Origin: Ariolimax columbianus
Taxonomy: Eukaryota; Mollusca; Gastropoda; Stylommatophora; Arionidae
NCBI GenBank assembly: GCA_036924085.1
Contig: JAVGWX010000002.1
Coordinates: 50,048,948 to 50,112,947, forward strand
Direction: 5' to 3'
Length of the DNA stretch: 64,000 nt
The notes under the pieces are model-generated. The model was not told the DNA's origin. It saw only the letters and a list, made by a program, of their open reading frames with translations, and searched no databases. Positions within the stretch are counted from its first letter, which is position 1. Each line of letters opens with the position of its first letter. Positions 44,284 to 54,344 of this stretch are shown piece after piece. The position numbers were made by a program, and so were the translations under genes.

Positions 44284-44339
44284 CTGCAAGAAAATTAAAA
44301 AACAATGTTGGAATATGTACTTCACAATAGCATTGGGAT

Positions 44340-44566
44340 CTTCCTAGAGAAAATGAGCTTAGTTCTTAGTCGACCTGTACTTCCACAGGGGCAAATGTCC
44401 CTGTGTAGGTCTCGGCTCTGGCATGAGCTGGATATAGCTGGGAGGAAGTTTTCCTGCTTAGCGTGCTAGGCTCGAACAGCTTATTACTCCGCTGGGTTTG
44501 GACAAGTACCACGGAGGGTGGCTAAATGATGTGCGAGTCATCTTAAAAGACTCAAAAAGCTAGAGC
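44340..44566 (+). repeat. Rep-D interspersed element, left part
   Basis: TTCTTAGTCGACCTGTACTT, CCACAGGGGCAAATGTCCCT, GCATGAGCTGGATATAGCTG and GAACAGCTTATTACTCCGCT match 54780-54960. It is interrupted by a Rep-A element and resumes at 44862. Confidence 0.8.
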
Positions 44567-44861
44567 GGAACCAAGATGCTGAGCAGCACATGAGTCAGGG
44601 CCAGCGAACCAGAGCTGCCAAGACCCTTCTACATCTTCATGCGGTGATCCTGGATAACAGGATACAACAGAGCAGACTGGCTAAGGAAAAGGGATCGAAG
44701 AAGGTACACAAAAACTGCTCGCTGAAGTCGGATGTACTGTACCGAAAGGTGCAAATATAGCAGTCAAGCTGTAAACTACGACACAACACATTCCATTCTC
44801 TGCTACTTAAGCTCTTTTCAGGGTTTGGTAAAGGGAGATTGAGAACGAACGAAGCCAAGTC
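44567..44861 (+). repeat. Rep-A element inserted into Rep-D
   Basis: Begins GGAACCAAGATGCTGAGCAG and ends GAGAACGAACGAAGCCAAGT. Direct flanks AAAGCTAGAGC (44556-44566) and AAAGACTAGAGC (44862-44873) look like a target-site duplication, which defines both ends of Rep-A and shows that it moves as a unit. Confidence 0.85.
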
Positions 44862-45060
44862 AAAGACTAGAGCAAAGTAAACTCGCATCCTGTTATGCGC
44901 CACCTATTCTGCTCTTAACAAACCCACTAACCATGATCCAGTGTTATGCTATGCCACAGTTAGTCGCCTCTTACAACATGCTCTCTGTGGGGCAGTGGTG
45001 CTATTCTTGCCCTTGTCATACACAAAGACCCCCTGGCAGACCACTTGGACAATGATACAA
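44862..45060 (+). repeat. Rep-D interspersed element, right part
   Basis: AAGTAAACTCGCATCCTGTT, GCGCCACCTATTCTGCTCTT, ACATGCTCTCTGTGGGGCAG and GGCAGACCACTTGG match 54985-55165. Confidence 0.8.
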
Positions 45061-45775
45061 TCAATAATTAACATCCCTTTGCTTTGACTAAGTTGCTCAA
45101 TGTCTATCATGGGCATGTATGGTCTTTCTTATTCATGTGGCTAATTGTTTCTACATGTAGCTGGTTCTATGGCCAATCATCTTTAGTTGCCTCTTACAAT
45201 ACGGTTACAGTGTAGCTATCCTGTGTTCCTCTTTCAGACTCTGGTAACACAGGCAGTTAACATCGTCTAAATTGGTAATTCTCAACAAGTGATCATTTCA
45301 ACCCTGAATTATCGTTGGGGGTCTCAGAGGGCTGTCATTGAGATCTATATAATAAGAAGTCTGAATACGACGTGCTGAAATGGAACTCACAGAAGAATAG
45401 AAAAATGAGAAAATTGAACACCTAGCAAAGAACAGTGAAAGAGGAGACTAGAACAATTGGAGTTATTGGTAGAGCTCAAGCAGACAGCCTAAAAAAGACA
45501 TTTCGGCAATAACAACAGATGGGTGAAATATAATGGCTTCCTCACAAGAAAAATAAGGTTTACAGCAATTACAAAGCATTGCTAACTTCATAATATCTTA
45601 TGTTATATTTAGTAGAGCTGATGGCACTACACTCCAGCCCAACAAATAGGTGCAAGACTATTTTAGCTAGATTGACAGTCCTCTCAGGACCCATTACATA
45701 CTCAGCTTTTATTTGGGATTAACTAAATACTTAAATATTCTTTTAAATTACCAGATTAATGTGCTTTTGTAAGGT
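45061..45775. other. Intronic sequence, nothing recognised
   Basis: No feature identified by eye between Rep-D and the 27-bp array. Confidence 0.45.
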
Positions 45776-45779
45776 ACTA

Positions 45780-46095
45780 TACAGAATGGAGACAATAATG
45801 ACAGAGTGTTTAATGGAGACAATAATGACATAGTGTTTATTTAATGGATATGATTATGACAAACTAGTTAATAGGGATGATTATGACAAAGTGTTTAATG
45901 GAGATGATTATAACAAAGTGTTTAATAGAGATAATTATAACATAGTGTTTAATGAAGATGATTATGACAAACTGGTTAATGCAGATGATTATGACATAGT
46001 GTTTAATGGAGATGATTATGACATAGTGTTTAATGGAGATGATTATGACAAACTGGTAAATGCAGACTATAACGAGATAGTGTTTAATGGAGACA
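45780..46095. repeat. Minisatellite, ~27-bp unit
   Basis: Units of GTGTTTAATGGAGATGATTA TGACATA, ending 20 bp from the donor site of a TRAF7 coiled-coil exon. Confidence 0.92.
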
Positions 46096-46114
46096 ATTAC
46101 AACAAAGTGCTTAC

Positions 46115-46188
46115 CGTCATGGCAGAGATTTCTTTTCTATTATCAATAATTTCTTCCATGATCTTACTTTGATTACGTTCAACCAACT
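46115..46188 (-). CDS. TRAF7: TRAF7 exon (window exon 8): coiled coil
   Basis: 74 nt (2 + 72). It reads LVERNQSKIMEEIIDNRKE then ISAMT; the first codon (E) is completed from the previous exon. The sequence is helical and rich in E, K and I. ENQSK-like residues are at the expected place in the family. Acceptor GTTTTCAG, donor GTAAGC. A 27-bp minisatellite starts about 20 bp below the donor. Confidence 0.92.
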
Positions 46189-46189
46189 C

Positions 46190-46985
46190 TGAAAACAGAT
46201 TACACCCAAATATTTTATTTCCCTCCACTGCTGTCACAGATTTGACTTAATTCTATTGGTTCCCCTTGAAACATGAGGCTCCAATAGATGTTCTACAATA
46301 ATTCTTATATTAGGCCATCCTCTTGGACTCCACTCATGAGACTTAAGCTGTCTTTATCTTTCTGTGGTGGAGACTAGGTTTAGCTCAGTAGTTTACTTAT
46401 CTAAAGAGTTACAACATACACCACGACCAGACTTCACACAGTAAAACACAGTAAACACTATCCTGACTATAAAACAAAACATTATTTATTAATCGTTAAA
46501 ACAAAACAATATTACTTATTCGTTACACAGTATCAACAAAAAGCAAAGTCCATCTAAACTAAATAATCCTAATATATATATTGAACTACAATAAGAGGTT
46601 TTAAACACTAGCTTTTGATGTTTCCTCCAAACTACATGTCACCCAAATTCTATGTCTAAACCTGCAACAATGAAACTTCCCACCCTCAAGATATATTCTA
46701 GCCACAACTTAATGGTTCCAGTTAGCTCGCAGTCTTGTTTCTGTACCCTCAACACACATTCATAAACTCGTCCTCGTGCTCAGATAACATACTCAGATGT
46801 ACATTCACATACGATCAGATCACTTACAATCAGGTGATCTGTGCATTCACAAATACTTAGATCACTTCACATATTCACTCGAATCTGTAAATTCATATGT
46901 AATTAGATCATGCATCGTTCACTAGGTGTCCTGCACGTACGACACATATTCAGATCTCTTACTGTTTACATGGTGTCCATCATAA
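46190..46985. other. Intronic sequence, nothing recognised
   Basis: AT-rich. 46780-46980 repeats GATCA-containing phrases (CAGATCACTTAC, TAGATCACTTCAC) loosely, without a clean period. Confidence 0.45.
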
Positions 46986-46989
46986 ACAC

Positions 46990-47080
46990 CTATTGAGCGC
47001 TACTAGTCAACTCGAGGTGTACTTAAGCCCTTTTCAGTGTTTGGGAACAAACGAAGCCAAGCCAAGCCAAATGAGGTTCG
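46990..47080 (+). repeat. Rep-A tail fragment
   Basis: TACTTAAGCCCTTTTCAGTG, TTTGGGAACAAACGAAGCCA and AGCCAAGCC, the 3' end of Rep-A only, so a 5'-truncated copy. Confidence 0.7.
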
Positions 47081-47084
47081 AGAG

Positions 47085-47710
47085 CAGTGGGGCACAATAG
47101 AGGATGGAGCAGGAGTGTGTGCAACCAACAACAACCATCAGTACCCACACAAAACATAACTAAAGAAAACAGTCATTCTAACAATCCCCAAACAAGATAG
47201 ACTCTCACATGAAATAAAATACAACATAGGATTGCTGTCTCAAAAAAAAACAGATTGGTCCTACAGTGGATTTTGGCCCCCTGTGGGATCCCTGGAATCG
47301 AGAAAGCAGATGAGCTCGTAAAAGTCGGAAGTGGTGGCCTGCAGACACCCCATCCCCAGAGCTATAAAGATGCAAAGACATTCATCAGACGATCCATGAG
47401 GACAGAATGGAGATACCAGCTCAAAGGATACAAGTCAGAAAATGACAGCATAGACAAACTTGGCAGAGATGTGCAGATAAAGATCTTCAGACACAGAACG
47501 GGACATTGTAGACTCAAGGCCCACTTCCACAGAATGGGTCTCAGAGACACCGCCCCGTGCGATTGTGGAGCACCTAAGCAAACACCAGAACATACTCTGC
47601 AGGACTGTCCTTCCTATGCAGACCAAAGAGAGGTAGTCTGACCTGGGGAAGCAACCATGCTCGAATAGCTGTGGGGGACCGGCGAAGACCTGAAACACAC
47701 AGTCTCCTTC
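47085..47710 (+). mobile_element. LINE 3' end: RNase H C-terminus and cysteine tail
   Basis: Frame 47255-47641 reads LQWILAPCGIPGIEKADELV (RNase H end, W.P.H..I.GNE.AD), then RTGHCRLKAHFHRMGLRDTA, PCDCGAPKQTPEHTLQDCPS and YADQREVV. Shared architecture with copies L1-L5 but a separate subfamily. A related decayed copy lies at 49785. Confidence 0.85.
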
Positions 47711-47857
47711 GTGAACCTCACCGGACTAGAAGCATAGCATCAGTTGATCAAAGAAGATCAGTCAAGACATCCTTCAATATTTGCTGAGACAGACTGAACA
47801 CCTTTTGGTCTGCCATGAGTGCAGTGAAGTTGATTCTTAGGAACAAAACAAAACAGA

Positions 47858-48075
47858 TCTGGTGGTTATTTGAGGGAAAAATTATATGGTGACAAAAGAA
47901 ACTTGAGACAGATGATTTTACCAGAGAAATAGATAGTTACTTGAGGGATAAATTGTATGGTGACAAAAGAAACTTGAGACAGATGATCATTTTATCAGAG
48001 AAATAGATAGTTACTTGAGGGATAAATTGTATGGTGACAAAAGAAACTTGAGACAGATGATCATTTTATCAATGT
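47858..48075. repeat. Tandem repeat, 74-bp unit
   Basis: Three units including GATAGTTACTTGAGGGATAA, ATTGTATGGTGACAAAAGAA and ACTTGAGACAGATGATCATT. Confidence 0.94.
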
Positions 48076-48097
48076 GATAATCTAAGTGTAAACAAGT

Positions 48098-48358
48098 GGA
48101 GCTGCGTAGCGCAGTGGTTAGCGCGCTGGCTTCGCATCTGAGTGGTCCTGGGTTCATTCCCCAGTTGAGGCGGTAATGTTTTTTTTCAGACCACAATGGC
48201 TCCCAGGTCGACCCAGCCTTAAATGAGTACCGGTTCAGTCCAGGAAGTAAAAGCGGCGAGGGAGAGGAGATGGCTACCGCCCTCATATAGCCGAGCCTTT
48301 GAAATGTGAGATCTCACACCCCTACGGCAGTAATGCTATGGGATACTTTACTTTTACT
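48098..48358 (+). mobile_element. tRNA-derived SINE (family S3)
   Basis: A box TAGCGCAGTGGTTAGCG, B box GGGTTCATTCC, then GACCCAGCCTTAAATGAGTA, CCGGTTCAGTCCAGGAAGTA and the 3' end GCAGTAATGCTATGGGATAC. The tRNA-like head is well preserved. Diverged relatives at 38140 and 62080. Confidence 0.85.
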
Positions 48359-48395
48359 TTAAACAACTACTACAGAAGAATGGATGACAATGTAC

Positions 48396-48501
48396 CTAGC
48401 TTTATATCTACAGATTTCTCCATGTTCTCCAACCTCTCTGACAGTCGACCCAGCATGGACCTGAGGAACTCAATCTCTTCATCTTTCTGGTTCAAATGCA
48501 C
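48396..48501 (-). CDS. TRAF7: TRAF7 exon (window exon 7): coiled coil
   Basis: 106 nt (105 + 1), entering in phase 0. It reads VHLNQKDEEIEFLRSMLG and RLSERLENMEKSVDIKL. Heptad-like spacing of L, I and M with many charged residues marks a coiled coil, and the QKDEEI-FLRSMLG-LSE segment is conserved in TRAF7. In the family this region mediates self-association. Acceptor TTTGTCCAG, donor GTACAT. Confidence 0.94.
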
Positions 48502-48639
48502 CTGGACAAATTTTTAAAAAATAGGTGTTGGCTTGTCTATAACAACAAAAGTGCTGTCTTCAAATCCCTTGCATTTAAGCCCAAACCAAGTATTAAATGA
48601 TCTTTTTTGACAGACTCAAACACAGAACTAAGACGCTAG

Positions 48640-48915
48640 TCCAGTCAGGCACAACATACTGACTAGGACGTTGCGTCAGAGTCAGGCATAATATAACTGA
48701 CCAAGACCCTAATCTCTCTTGCATGTAGCGTTTGCTGGAAACAGGTTGTTTTAAAGGCAGCTTGGCTGACAAGATTTGGATCGATGTGATCCCCGCAGTA
48801 GTGAGCTCCACGCAGATGAAGATAAGCATAGCACAACCGCCTTGAGGACCAGGGTTCCCTTTCATCAACATGCTCGGGATGTGGGGAAAGCTATTACAAC
48901 CTGCCACTTGACAAA
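48640..48915 (-). repeat. Rep-C interspersed element
   Basis: Reverse of the 62440 copy: TAACTGACCAAGACCCTAAT, TGCTGGAAACAGGTTGTTTT, GATCGATGTGATCCCCGCAG and GGACCAGGGTTCCCTTTCAT. Confidence 0.75.
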
Positions 48916-49247
48916 ATAGTAAACTTACTCATTGTGGACATTGAACAACAACAGACTCAAACAAGTTTAAAGTCTTCAGTTATCATGTCAAGTAAGTCTC
49001 AAGTCATCTAAAGTCAGCACAGCAGCGAAAGCATTTGATAAGGCTATAGAACTGCATTCAGCAAATACTCAATGACTAAGAATTTTTAAATCTATATTGT
49101 ATATTTTCAATAATCAATGAGGCATGAGGCACATGGAAAATAACACAGGCTTTCAGCAACAGACACAGCGCACTTGACCCAACAACGGCGAATTTAGTCC
49201 CGCATGGCACTTAACAGCCTAGCTAGACAGACAAGTATGCAGGTAAT

Positions 49248-49689
49248 CTTCTTCTTCTGCGTACACAGTCAGACAGTAACCATTATTTTCTCGAAAAAAG
49301 CGGCGGTCATCCTGAGACTCTCGCCACTACCATAGAGCTTGTCTTGCAGTTCCACTGGCAATGGCCACATCTGCTCTCTCTGATCCTCGTATGTCGGGCA
49401 GTTCTGCAGCAGATGTTCAGTGGTCATTTTACCAGTACCGCACGGGCATTCGTCGGTACACCCTATCTTCAATTTGTTGAAGAGGTGGTACCTCAGTCTG
49501 TTGTGGCCAGTGCGAAGTCTGAAGACAACGACCTGCTCTCTTCGGTTCAACTGGTAATAGGCATCGTTTTTGGTGTAACCAGTATGTTCGGTTTCCCATT
49601 TGGACATGTATCTGGCTTTGATAAGCCGTTTTGACTCTTCGTACGTCATACTGGTATCTATTTGTGGTAGCCTTGCACCTTCTTTTGCC
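49248..49689 (-). mobile_element. I/Nimb-like LINE copy L5, 5'-truncated
   Basis: Minus frame 49649-49269: MTYEESKRLIKARYMSKWET, NRREQVVVFRLRTGHNRLRY, DECPCGTGKMTTEHLLQNCP and FFEKIMVTV, with a GAA-type tail. Perfect 13-bp target-site duplication GTATGCAGGTAAT (49235-49247 and 49690-49702). Only the last ~440 bp of the element were inserted. Confidence 0.95.
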
Positions 49690-49784
49690 GTATGCAGGTA
49701 ATGAATCCTTCAAGTATAACTGTGTTGCTCCTGCATCAACAGGTTTTACTTCAGTTTCGGCAAGTCAGCCCACTAAATTATTGC

Positions 49785-50235
49785 CCATGAAATGGGATAT
49801 AACATCGGGTTGCTGTCCCGGGAGACAGATTTGGTCCCACGGTGGGTTCCAGCCCACTGTGATTCTTGGAGGTGGGAGAGCTGTGGGGAGGCAGGGACAA
49901 TGATATAGGGACGGAGTGGAGAGACCAGCACGGGGAATACAGGCCAGACAGTGACAGAGTAAACAGGCTTGGCAGGGATGGATGGACAAGGATCTTCGGG
50001 ATCAGGGCGGGATAATGCAGACTCAAGGCTTTCCTTCACAACATGAGTCTTACAGACCCTGCCGCATACAGTTGTGGAGCATCCGAACGGACACCTGGAG
50101 CATGTCCAGCAGTATGCCCCATTTATGCAGACTGGTGAGAGGAGGAAATCTGGCACAGGGGAGGGGAGGGGCGACCGTGGCCAACAGACCGACAGGGACC
50201 TGAAGCGCAGCCCCCTTCATGAACCTCACTTGCTA
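49785..50235 (+). mobile_element. LINE 3' end, decayed (relative of 47085 copy)
   Basis: GGGATATAACATCGGGTTGC, then codon-level similarity to the 47-kb copy in shifted frames (GLRDTAPCDCG versus SYRPCRIQLW from the same DNA region, and an equivalent CPSYADQ block). GC-rich and with indels. Confidence 0.65.
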
Positions 50236-50583
50236 GAGTTTCATATATTTTGTAGCTTCTTATCCTGAACAAAACTTCGACAACTTTGCTCAACATTCAC
50301 TAGCCTCGAGTTTACTATATTTCCCAGTTTCTCTCCAAACGAAGCATAGTACCACCACTTTAGAAGAAGCCTAAGCCAAAGTACTGTGTGTATTCTTGTG
50401 GTGGTTTCTGTTTTACATGATGAGGCTGCTAACCACATCCATATATCTTTACATGTATAATAATAAATATTTGTGTGTAGTTAAAGAATGTTATATTTGT
50501 ATAACTATCATTAATCATATTGATGAGGTCCATAGTAAGAACTTATAATGCTGTAATAAATTACTAAAATTCTGCAAATTTGT
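50236..50583. other. Intronic sequence; possible Rep-B tail near 50400-50440
   Basis: GGTTTCTGTTTTACATGATG then AGGCTGCTAACCAC resembles the Rep-B tail (also at 60825). The rest is unremarkable. Confidence 0.4.
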
Positions 50584-50730
50584 CTTCCGAGTTTGTCTTT
50601 CCTTTTCGATGCCTAATCGTCTAGCCAGGCGGCATAGTTGCAGTCTGTTTCTAGAGTCACCACTTGGAGGTGGAATAGGATCTTAGTCATTTATGGGTCA
50701 CTGACCTTGATGTAACAGCCAGTTATGAGT
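50584..50730 (-). repeat. Rep-A partial copy
   Basis: CAGGCGGCATAGTTGCAGTC, TGTTTCTAGAGTCACCACTT and GGAGGTGGAATAGGATCTTA match the middle of the 51125 copy. Confidence 0.65.
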
Positions 50731-50925
50731 TTGTGTGACTAATGTCAGGGTCACTGACCTTGATGTAACAGCCAGTTATAAGTTCAAATGTGACTAATAA
50801 GTCAGGGTCACTGACCTTGATGTAACAGCCAGTTATGAGTTCAAGTGTGACTAATGTCAGCGTCACTGACCTTGATGTAACAGTCAGTTATGAGTTCAAG
50901 TGTGACTAATAAGTCAATCTAAGAG
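50695..50925. repeat. Tandem repeat, ~55-bp unit, adjoining a TRAF7 exon
   Basis: Four units of GTCACTGACCTTGATGTAAC, AGCCAGTTATGAGTTCAAGT and GTGACTAATGTCAG. The unit resembles part of Rep-A (GTCAGCTATGAGT), so it probably expanded from the flanking Rep-A copy. It ends within ~10 bp of the exon 50931-51042 donor. Confidence 0.9.
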
Positions 50926-50930
50926 CTGAC

Positions 50931-51042
50931 CTGTAAATCTGTGATTCTCTCCTCTGTACGCTGTAGGAAGTCCTTCAAGCCCTCAAACCTGCAAATCCTC
51001 AGATGGTCCTCAAGCTCTTCCTGGGTGCCTACAAAGTCACAG
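50931..51042 (-). CDS. TRAF7: TRAF7 exon (window exon 6): last zinc finger and start of coiled coil
   Basis: 112 nt (1 + 111). It reads CDFVGTQEELEDHLRICRF, then EGLKDFLQRTEERITDLQ. The first part closes the TRAF zinc-finger array. The EGLK-FLQ-T segment is conserved in TRAF7 and begins the helical linker or coiled coil. Acceptor ATTTCAG, donor GTCAGC. A ~55-bp tandem repeat begins about 10 bp downstream of the donor, in the intron. Confidence 0.95.
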
Positions 51043-51124
51043 CTGAAATATTAACATTGACATTTTATACTCAGTAGTTACCTTTGACTGTGCAATTATT
51101 TTGTTCCACTCTTAAGTTCATCAC

Positions 51125-51425
51125 TATATGTTCTTCGTTTATCCTGAAAGGAATATTCTGTTATACTGTATCATAGTTTACAGCAATGCTGCAATATCTG
51201 CACTTTTTGGCCTGACGCAACTAATATAAGCATGGAATACATTTTTAGAACTGGGTTTGTCATCTCTCTTCAATCCTTATCCTCTCAGCCAGGCTGTATG
51301 GTTGCAGCCTGTTTTTAGACACTGCCACTTGGATTTGGAATAGGGTCTTCAACAGCACTGGTTTGCTGGCCCTGATGCAAGCAGTCAGATATGATTTGCT
51401 GATTACTGTCATTTCATCTTCGGTC
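51125..51425 (-). repeat. Rep-A interspersed element, diverged subtype
   Basis: TCGTTTATCCTGAAAGGAAT, TCATAGTTTACAGCAATGCT, CAGGCTGTATGGTTGCAGCC, CACTGCCACTTGGATTTGGA and GGCCCTGATGCAAGCAGTCA, ordered as in other minus copies. Confidence 0.75.
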
Positions 51426-51467
51426 CCACTAAATGTTCTAATAATTATGAAATCATCCCATAATCCA

Positions 51468-51712
51468 GGGGACGAGGTGGGCTAGTGGTTAAGTGACACA
51501 GATCACAACCCAAAGGTGCTGGGTTCGATCCCCATCACAGCATGGGTCGTTACCCCAGGGAAGCAAACCCTTAGAAAATGCAGGAAGAAGCAGACCCTTA
51601 CATAAAATGCATGCGGAAGTCGGATGCACTGGGCCAACAGGCGCAAAATAAAAACATAGTGCAATGCACACTGCCTTGGGGAGAAGAGAAATAAGGCGAA
51701 CGCAAAATAAAA
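51468..51712 (+). mobile_element. tRNA-derived SINE (family S1)
   Basis: GGGGACGAGGTGGGCTAGTG, B box GGTTCGATCCC, core CGGAAGTCGGATGCACTGGG. Flanked by an imperfect duplication ATCCCATAATCCA / ATCTCACAATCCA. Confidence 0.9.
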
Positions 51713-51864
51713 TTTTAAAATCTCACAATCCACAAAACTTAAAAAGCCAGCAGTTCCATATTGCACTCCCCTTTACAAAAATCAACTCATCTCACACAAA
51801 TGAATGCTGGGATTTGTTATCATCAATATTATGTTAAACCAATGGTGTGTGGTTTTTTTTGTTG

Positions 51865-52093
51865 TTGCGTTCGCCGTATTTCTCTATTCCCTAAGGTGGT
51901 GTTCGTTCCACTAAGTTTTTATTTTGCGCCTGTTGGCACTGTGCATTTGATTTCAGCATTCATTTTATGTAAGGGTCTGCTTCCTCCTGCATTTTCTAAG
52001 GGTTTGCTTCCCGGGGTAACGGCCGGTGCTGTGATGGGGAGTGAACCTAGTACCTTTAAGTTGTGAGCCGTGTCACTTAACCACGCCATCCCA
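51865..52093 (-). mobile_element. tRNA-derived SINE (family S1), minus strand
   Basis: Reverse complement of S1: GCGTTCGCCGTATTTCTCTA at its tail side, CATTTTATGTAAGGGTCTGC, CATTTTCTAAGGGTTTGCTT, B-box side GGGAGTGAACCTAG and A-box side GTGTCACTTAACCACGCC. It lies head-to-head near the plus copy at 51468 (inverted pair, ~150 bp apart). Confidence 0.92.
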
Positions 52094-52353
52094 AAATCAA
52101 TGTATATTAAAATGTCTATAAAGAATATTTTGTTTATCTTGTACCTTTCTTGTTTGAACAATGATCCACTCGTCAGTTATCTTACAACATATATACTGTA
52201 CTTTGTAAATTGACATTTATTTAATGCTATAAGCACAGGACATAAATAGAGTCAGGTAAGTAATGTGTGTACTGTATATTCATATAATTAAGTGTAGACC
52301 TAGTTGAGCATGTAAAGTAACATAAAACATAAGTTACTATGAACATTCCTTAC

Positions 52354-52412
52354 CCATATTTCTTGAACGGACAATGGACATTCGTACAGATTCTTAAATG
52401 ATCTTCCAAGTC
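52354..52412 (-). CDS. TRAF7: TRAF7 exon (window exon 5): TRAF-type zinc finger
   Basis: 59 nt (57 + 2). It reads DLEDHLRICTNVHCPFKKYG, with H, C and C zinc ligands, and is completed by the C that opens the next exon (KYG-CDF). Acceptor CTCTCAG, donor GTAAGG. This short exon carries no long open frame and is recognised from its family motif and from matching phases on both sides. Confidence 0.93.
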
Positions 52413-52494
52413 CTGAGAGATAAAAACACATATGTGATTATCAGATCAGCTTAACCAGGAATTTCAATGATACTATAGCACAAGCAGAAGTTTT

Positions 52495-52820
52495 TGTTCA
52501 GTTCAGTTCAAGTGCCATCTCCGCAATGAAGGTCGGCTGCAATGGATCTCCAGTGTACTTTATCTCTTTTATAGTCCATCTCCTGATGTTATCCACCCAC
52601 TTAAAACGTCTACCTCTTGAGCGACTGCCTTCCTCCCTACCCTCCAGTATGGTCTTCAACAAGGATGTATGTCTTGCTATATGACCAAAATAACGTAACT
52701 GTCTAACCCTGATTTCAGTCAGTAATTCTCTTTTTACCTCCAACATTTTCAATACCTCCAAATTTGTTTTCTTCTCTTTCCAAGAAATGCGACCCAATCT
52801 TCTAAATACCCACATTTATT
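52495..52820 (-). mobile_element. LINE 3' end (endonuclease/RT type)
   Basis: Minus frame: MWVFRRLGRISWKEKKTNLE, VLKMLEVKRELLTEIRVRQL, RYFGHIARHTSLLKTILEG and GSRSRGRRFKWVDNIRRW. The RRL.RISW...N.EVL......L...I..R.LRYFGHI.RH..L...ILEG order is the standard C-terminus of RTE-like/related LINEs. The only open part left. Confidence 0.88.
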
Positions 52821-52879
52821 ATGTTAACATTCTGATATATAGGATATTGTAGTTGGTCTAAGACCTTTAACTAGACTTA

Positions 52880-53025
52880 ATCGCACCTCTTCTATCATGG
52901 AGGCATAAATGTTTTCCTTTCATTTTCTTGTGACTTATATTATGTACACGATGAAGTAGCTGGCCACATTTCTAACCCTCCTTAGTTGCCTCATGCAACA
53001 TGTATGGCAGGTTGCTACCCTTTTG
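52880..53025 (+). repeat. Rep-B interspersed element, single-unit form
   Basis: CCTCTTCTATCATGGAGGCA, CATTTTCTTGTGACTTATAT, GATGAAGTAGCTGGCCACAT and GCATGTATGGCAGGTTGC-like tail. It contains only one copy of the motif that is repeated ~140 times at 16.7-19.9 kb. Confidence 0.65.
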
Positions 53026-53049
53026 GTCCTCAGTTTCTTCTTTCATTCG

Positions 53050-53670
53050 CTTGAAAATACGTCTATAAATGCAATGCTGTCTCTTGTATAAACCTCAATG
53101 TCTTTTGCAGTTCACATATAGGTCCATAAAGTGTCTCTTCCAGTGTTGTTTCTATGGGCCAGTGGGATTTATTTTCTCTGTATATTATATTCAGGGCAGT
53201 TCTGTAGTATGTGCTCTGTGGTCTGGGGTTCCTGTCAGCATATAAACATGACTGAGTTGCCAATCTTCATTTTTGTGAACATGCGGAAGCGGAGTCGGTT
53301 GTGTCCTGTTGTAAAGTGCAACACAACAGTTTGTTCTTGTCTGTTCATCTTATGTTAATTGTCTGGTGTTACCGTCGATGGCTTTCTGATTGATTTGATC
53401 ATCCTTATCTTCTGTTGGTATGTAACTGGCACATCTGGTTGCTCATCTCCAGCTCCCTCCTTTGTCAGTCGGTCTGCTCTCTCATTTCCTGATACTCCAC
53501 AATGAGAAGGTATCCATTGCATAACAATCTTGCGCTGGCTGCTTAGTTCAGACAGTAGACCCTGTAGATCTGACAGTTTCCCGGATTTCAGTGTTTAGAG
53601 TGCTGATTGTGCATCTGTCAGAAATGCTACAGTAACACAAGGACTTCTAGCTAGAACTTTTGTGGAGGTC
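53050..53670 (-). mobile_element. LINE fragment: RNase H domain and tail
   Basis: Minus frames: VMQWIPSHCGVSGNERADRL then TKEGAGDEQPD, NRQEQTVVLHFTTGHNRLRF, RMFTKMKIGNSVM and TTEHILQNCPEYN. RNase H His/Asp region (W.PSH..V.GNE.AD) clear; stops present. Confidence 0.85.
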
Positions 53671-53779
53671 AGAAACGAGAATAAACTATGAATTGAATCA
53701 AGCTTCAGTGTTTTATAGAAATTTACTTACAAAAAAAGGTACATACTTTCATAAATGGCAGAATGCAAGGGTGGAAATG

Positions 53780-54055
53780 GTATGATAAGATCAGAAATTT
53801 GTAATTGCTAGAAAGAACGGGAAAGATGCCAGTGGAGCGTGACATAAGGAGGAGGCACTGGATAGATCACACATTATGAAAACCAATTGATAACATTACA
53901 AGACAGCCTTTGTTCTAGAATCCACAGGGCAGGAGGAATATTGGACAACTAAGATACTCATGGATGAGGAAGCTGGATGCCAATATTAGGGAGGCAGGCA
54001 AAAAATGGACAGAACTGGTTCGGATGGCTCATGATATGAAGATTTGTTTCTATTG
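53780..54055 (+). mobile_element. LINE 3' end (endonuclease/RT type)
   Basis: Plus frame IPVERDIRRRHWIDHTL, a stop, then KPIDNITRQPLF, NPQGRRNIGQLRYSWMRKLD and WTELVRMAHD. The RRRWIGHTLRK..NI.RQ.L.WNPQGKR..GR....W.R.L motif marks the extreme C-terminus of a second RTE-like LINE family. Confidence 0.85.
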
Positions 54056-54263
54056 AAGACCTATGCCCTGCAAGGAGTAGTCAGGTTTTTTATTTGCCAT
54101 GTATTTGCTGAAGACCTGTGCTCAACAGGGAGCTGAAATGTTTTGACTTGATATCATATATGTTTGTCATGACTCAGTTTGCCTGCAGCTTTATATTACA
54201 ATAACATTTTTGTACTACATAACATTTTAGTTAAAATTTTGTATTACTGTTCATTTGAGATAC

Positions 54264-54339
54264 CTTTTTCAGTAGCATGGGGCAGCTGGCATTGTTGGGG
54301 CACTCGACCATCATGTAATCACACTCACTCTCATGCTCT
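54264..54339 (-). CDS. TRAF7: TRAF7 exon (window exon 4): TRAF-type zinc finger
   Basis: 76 nt (1 + 75), entering after the two-base overhang of the previous exon. It reads EHESECDYMMVECPNNASC followed by PMLLKK. Cys and His spacing (H-x3-C, then C-x5-C) fits a TRAF-type zinc finger and the CPNN-SC motif is shared with vertebrate TRAF7. Acceptor TTTCAG, donor GTATCT. It ends in phase 0. Confidence 0.93.
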
Positions 54340-54344
54340 CTGAA

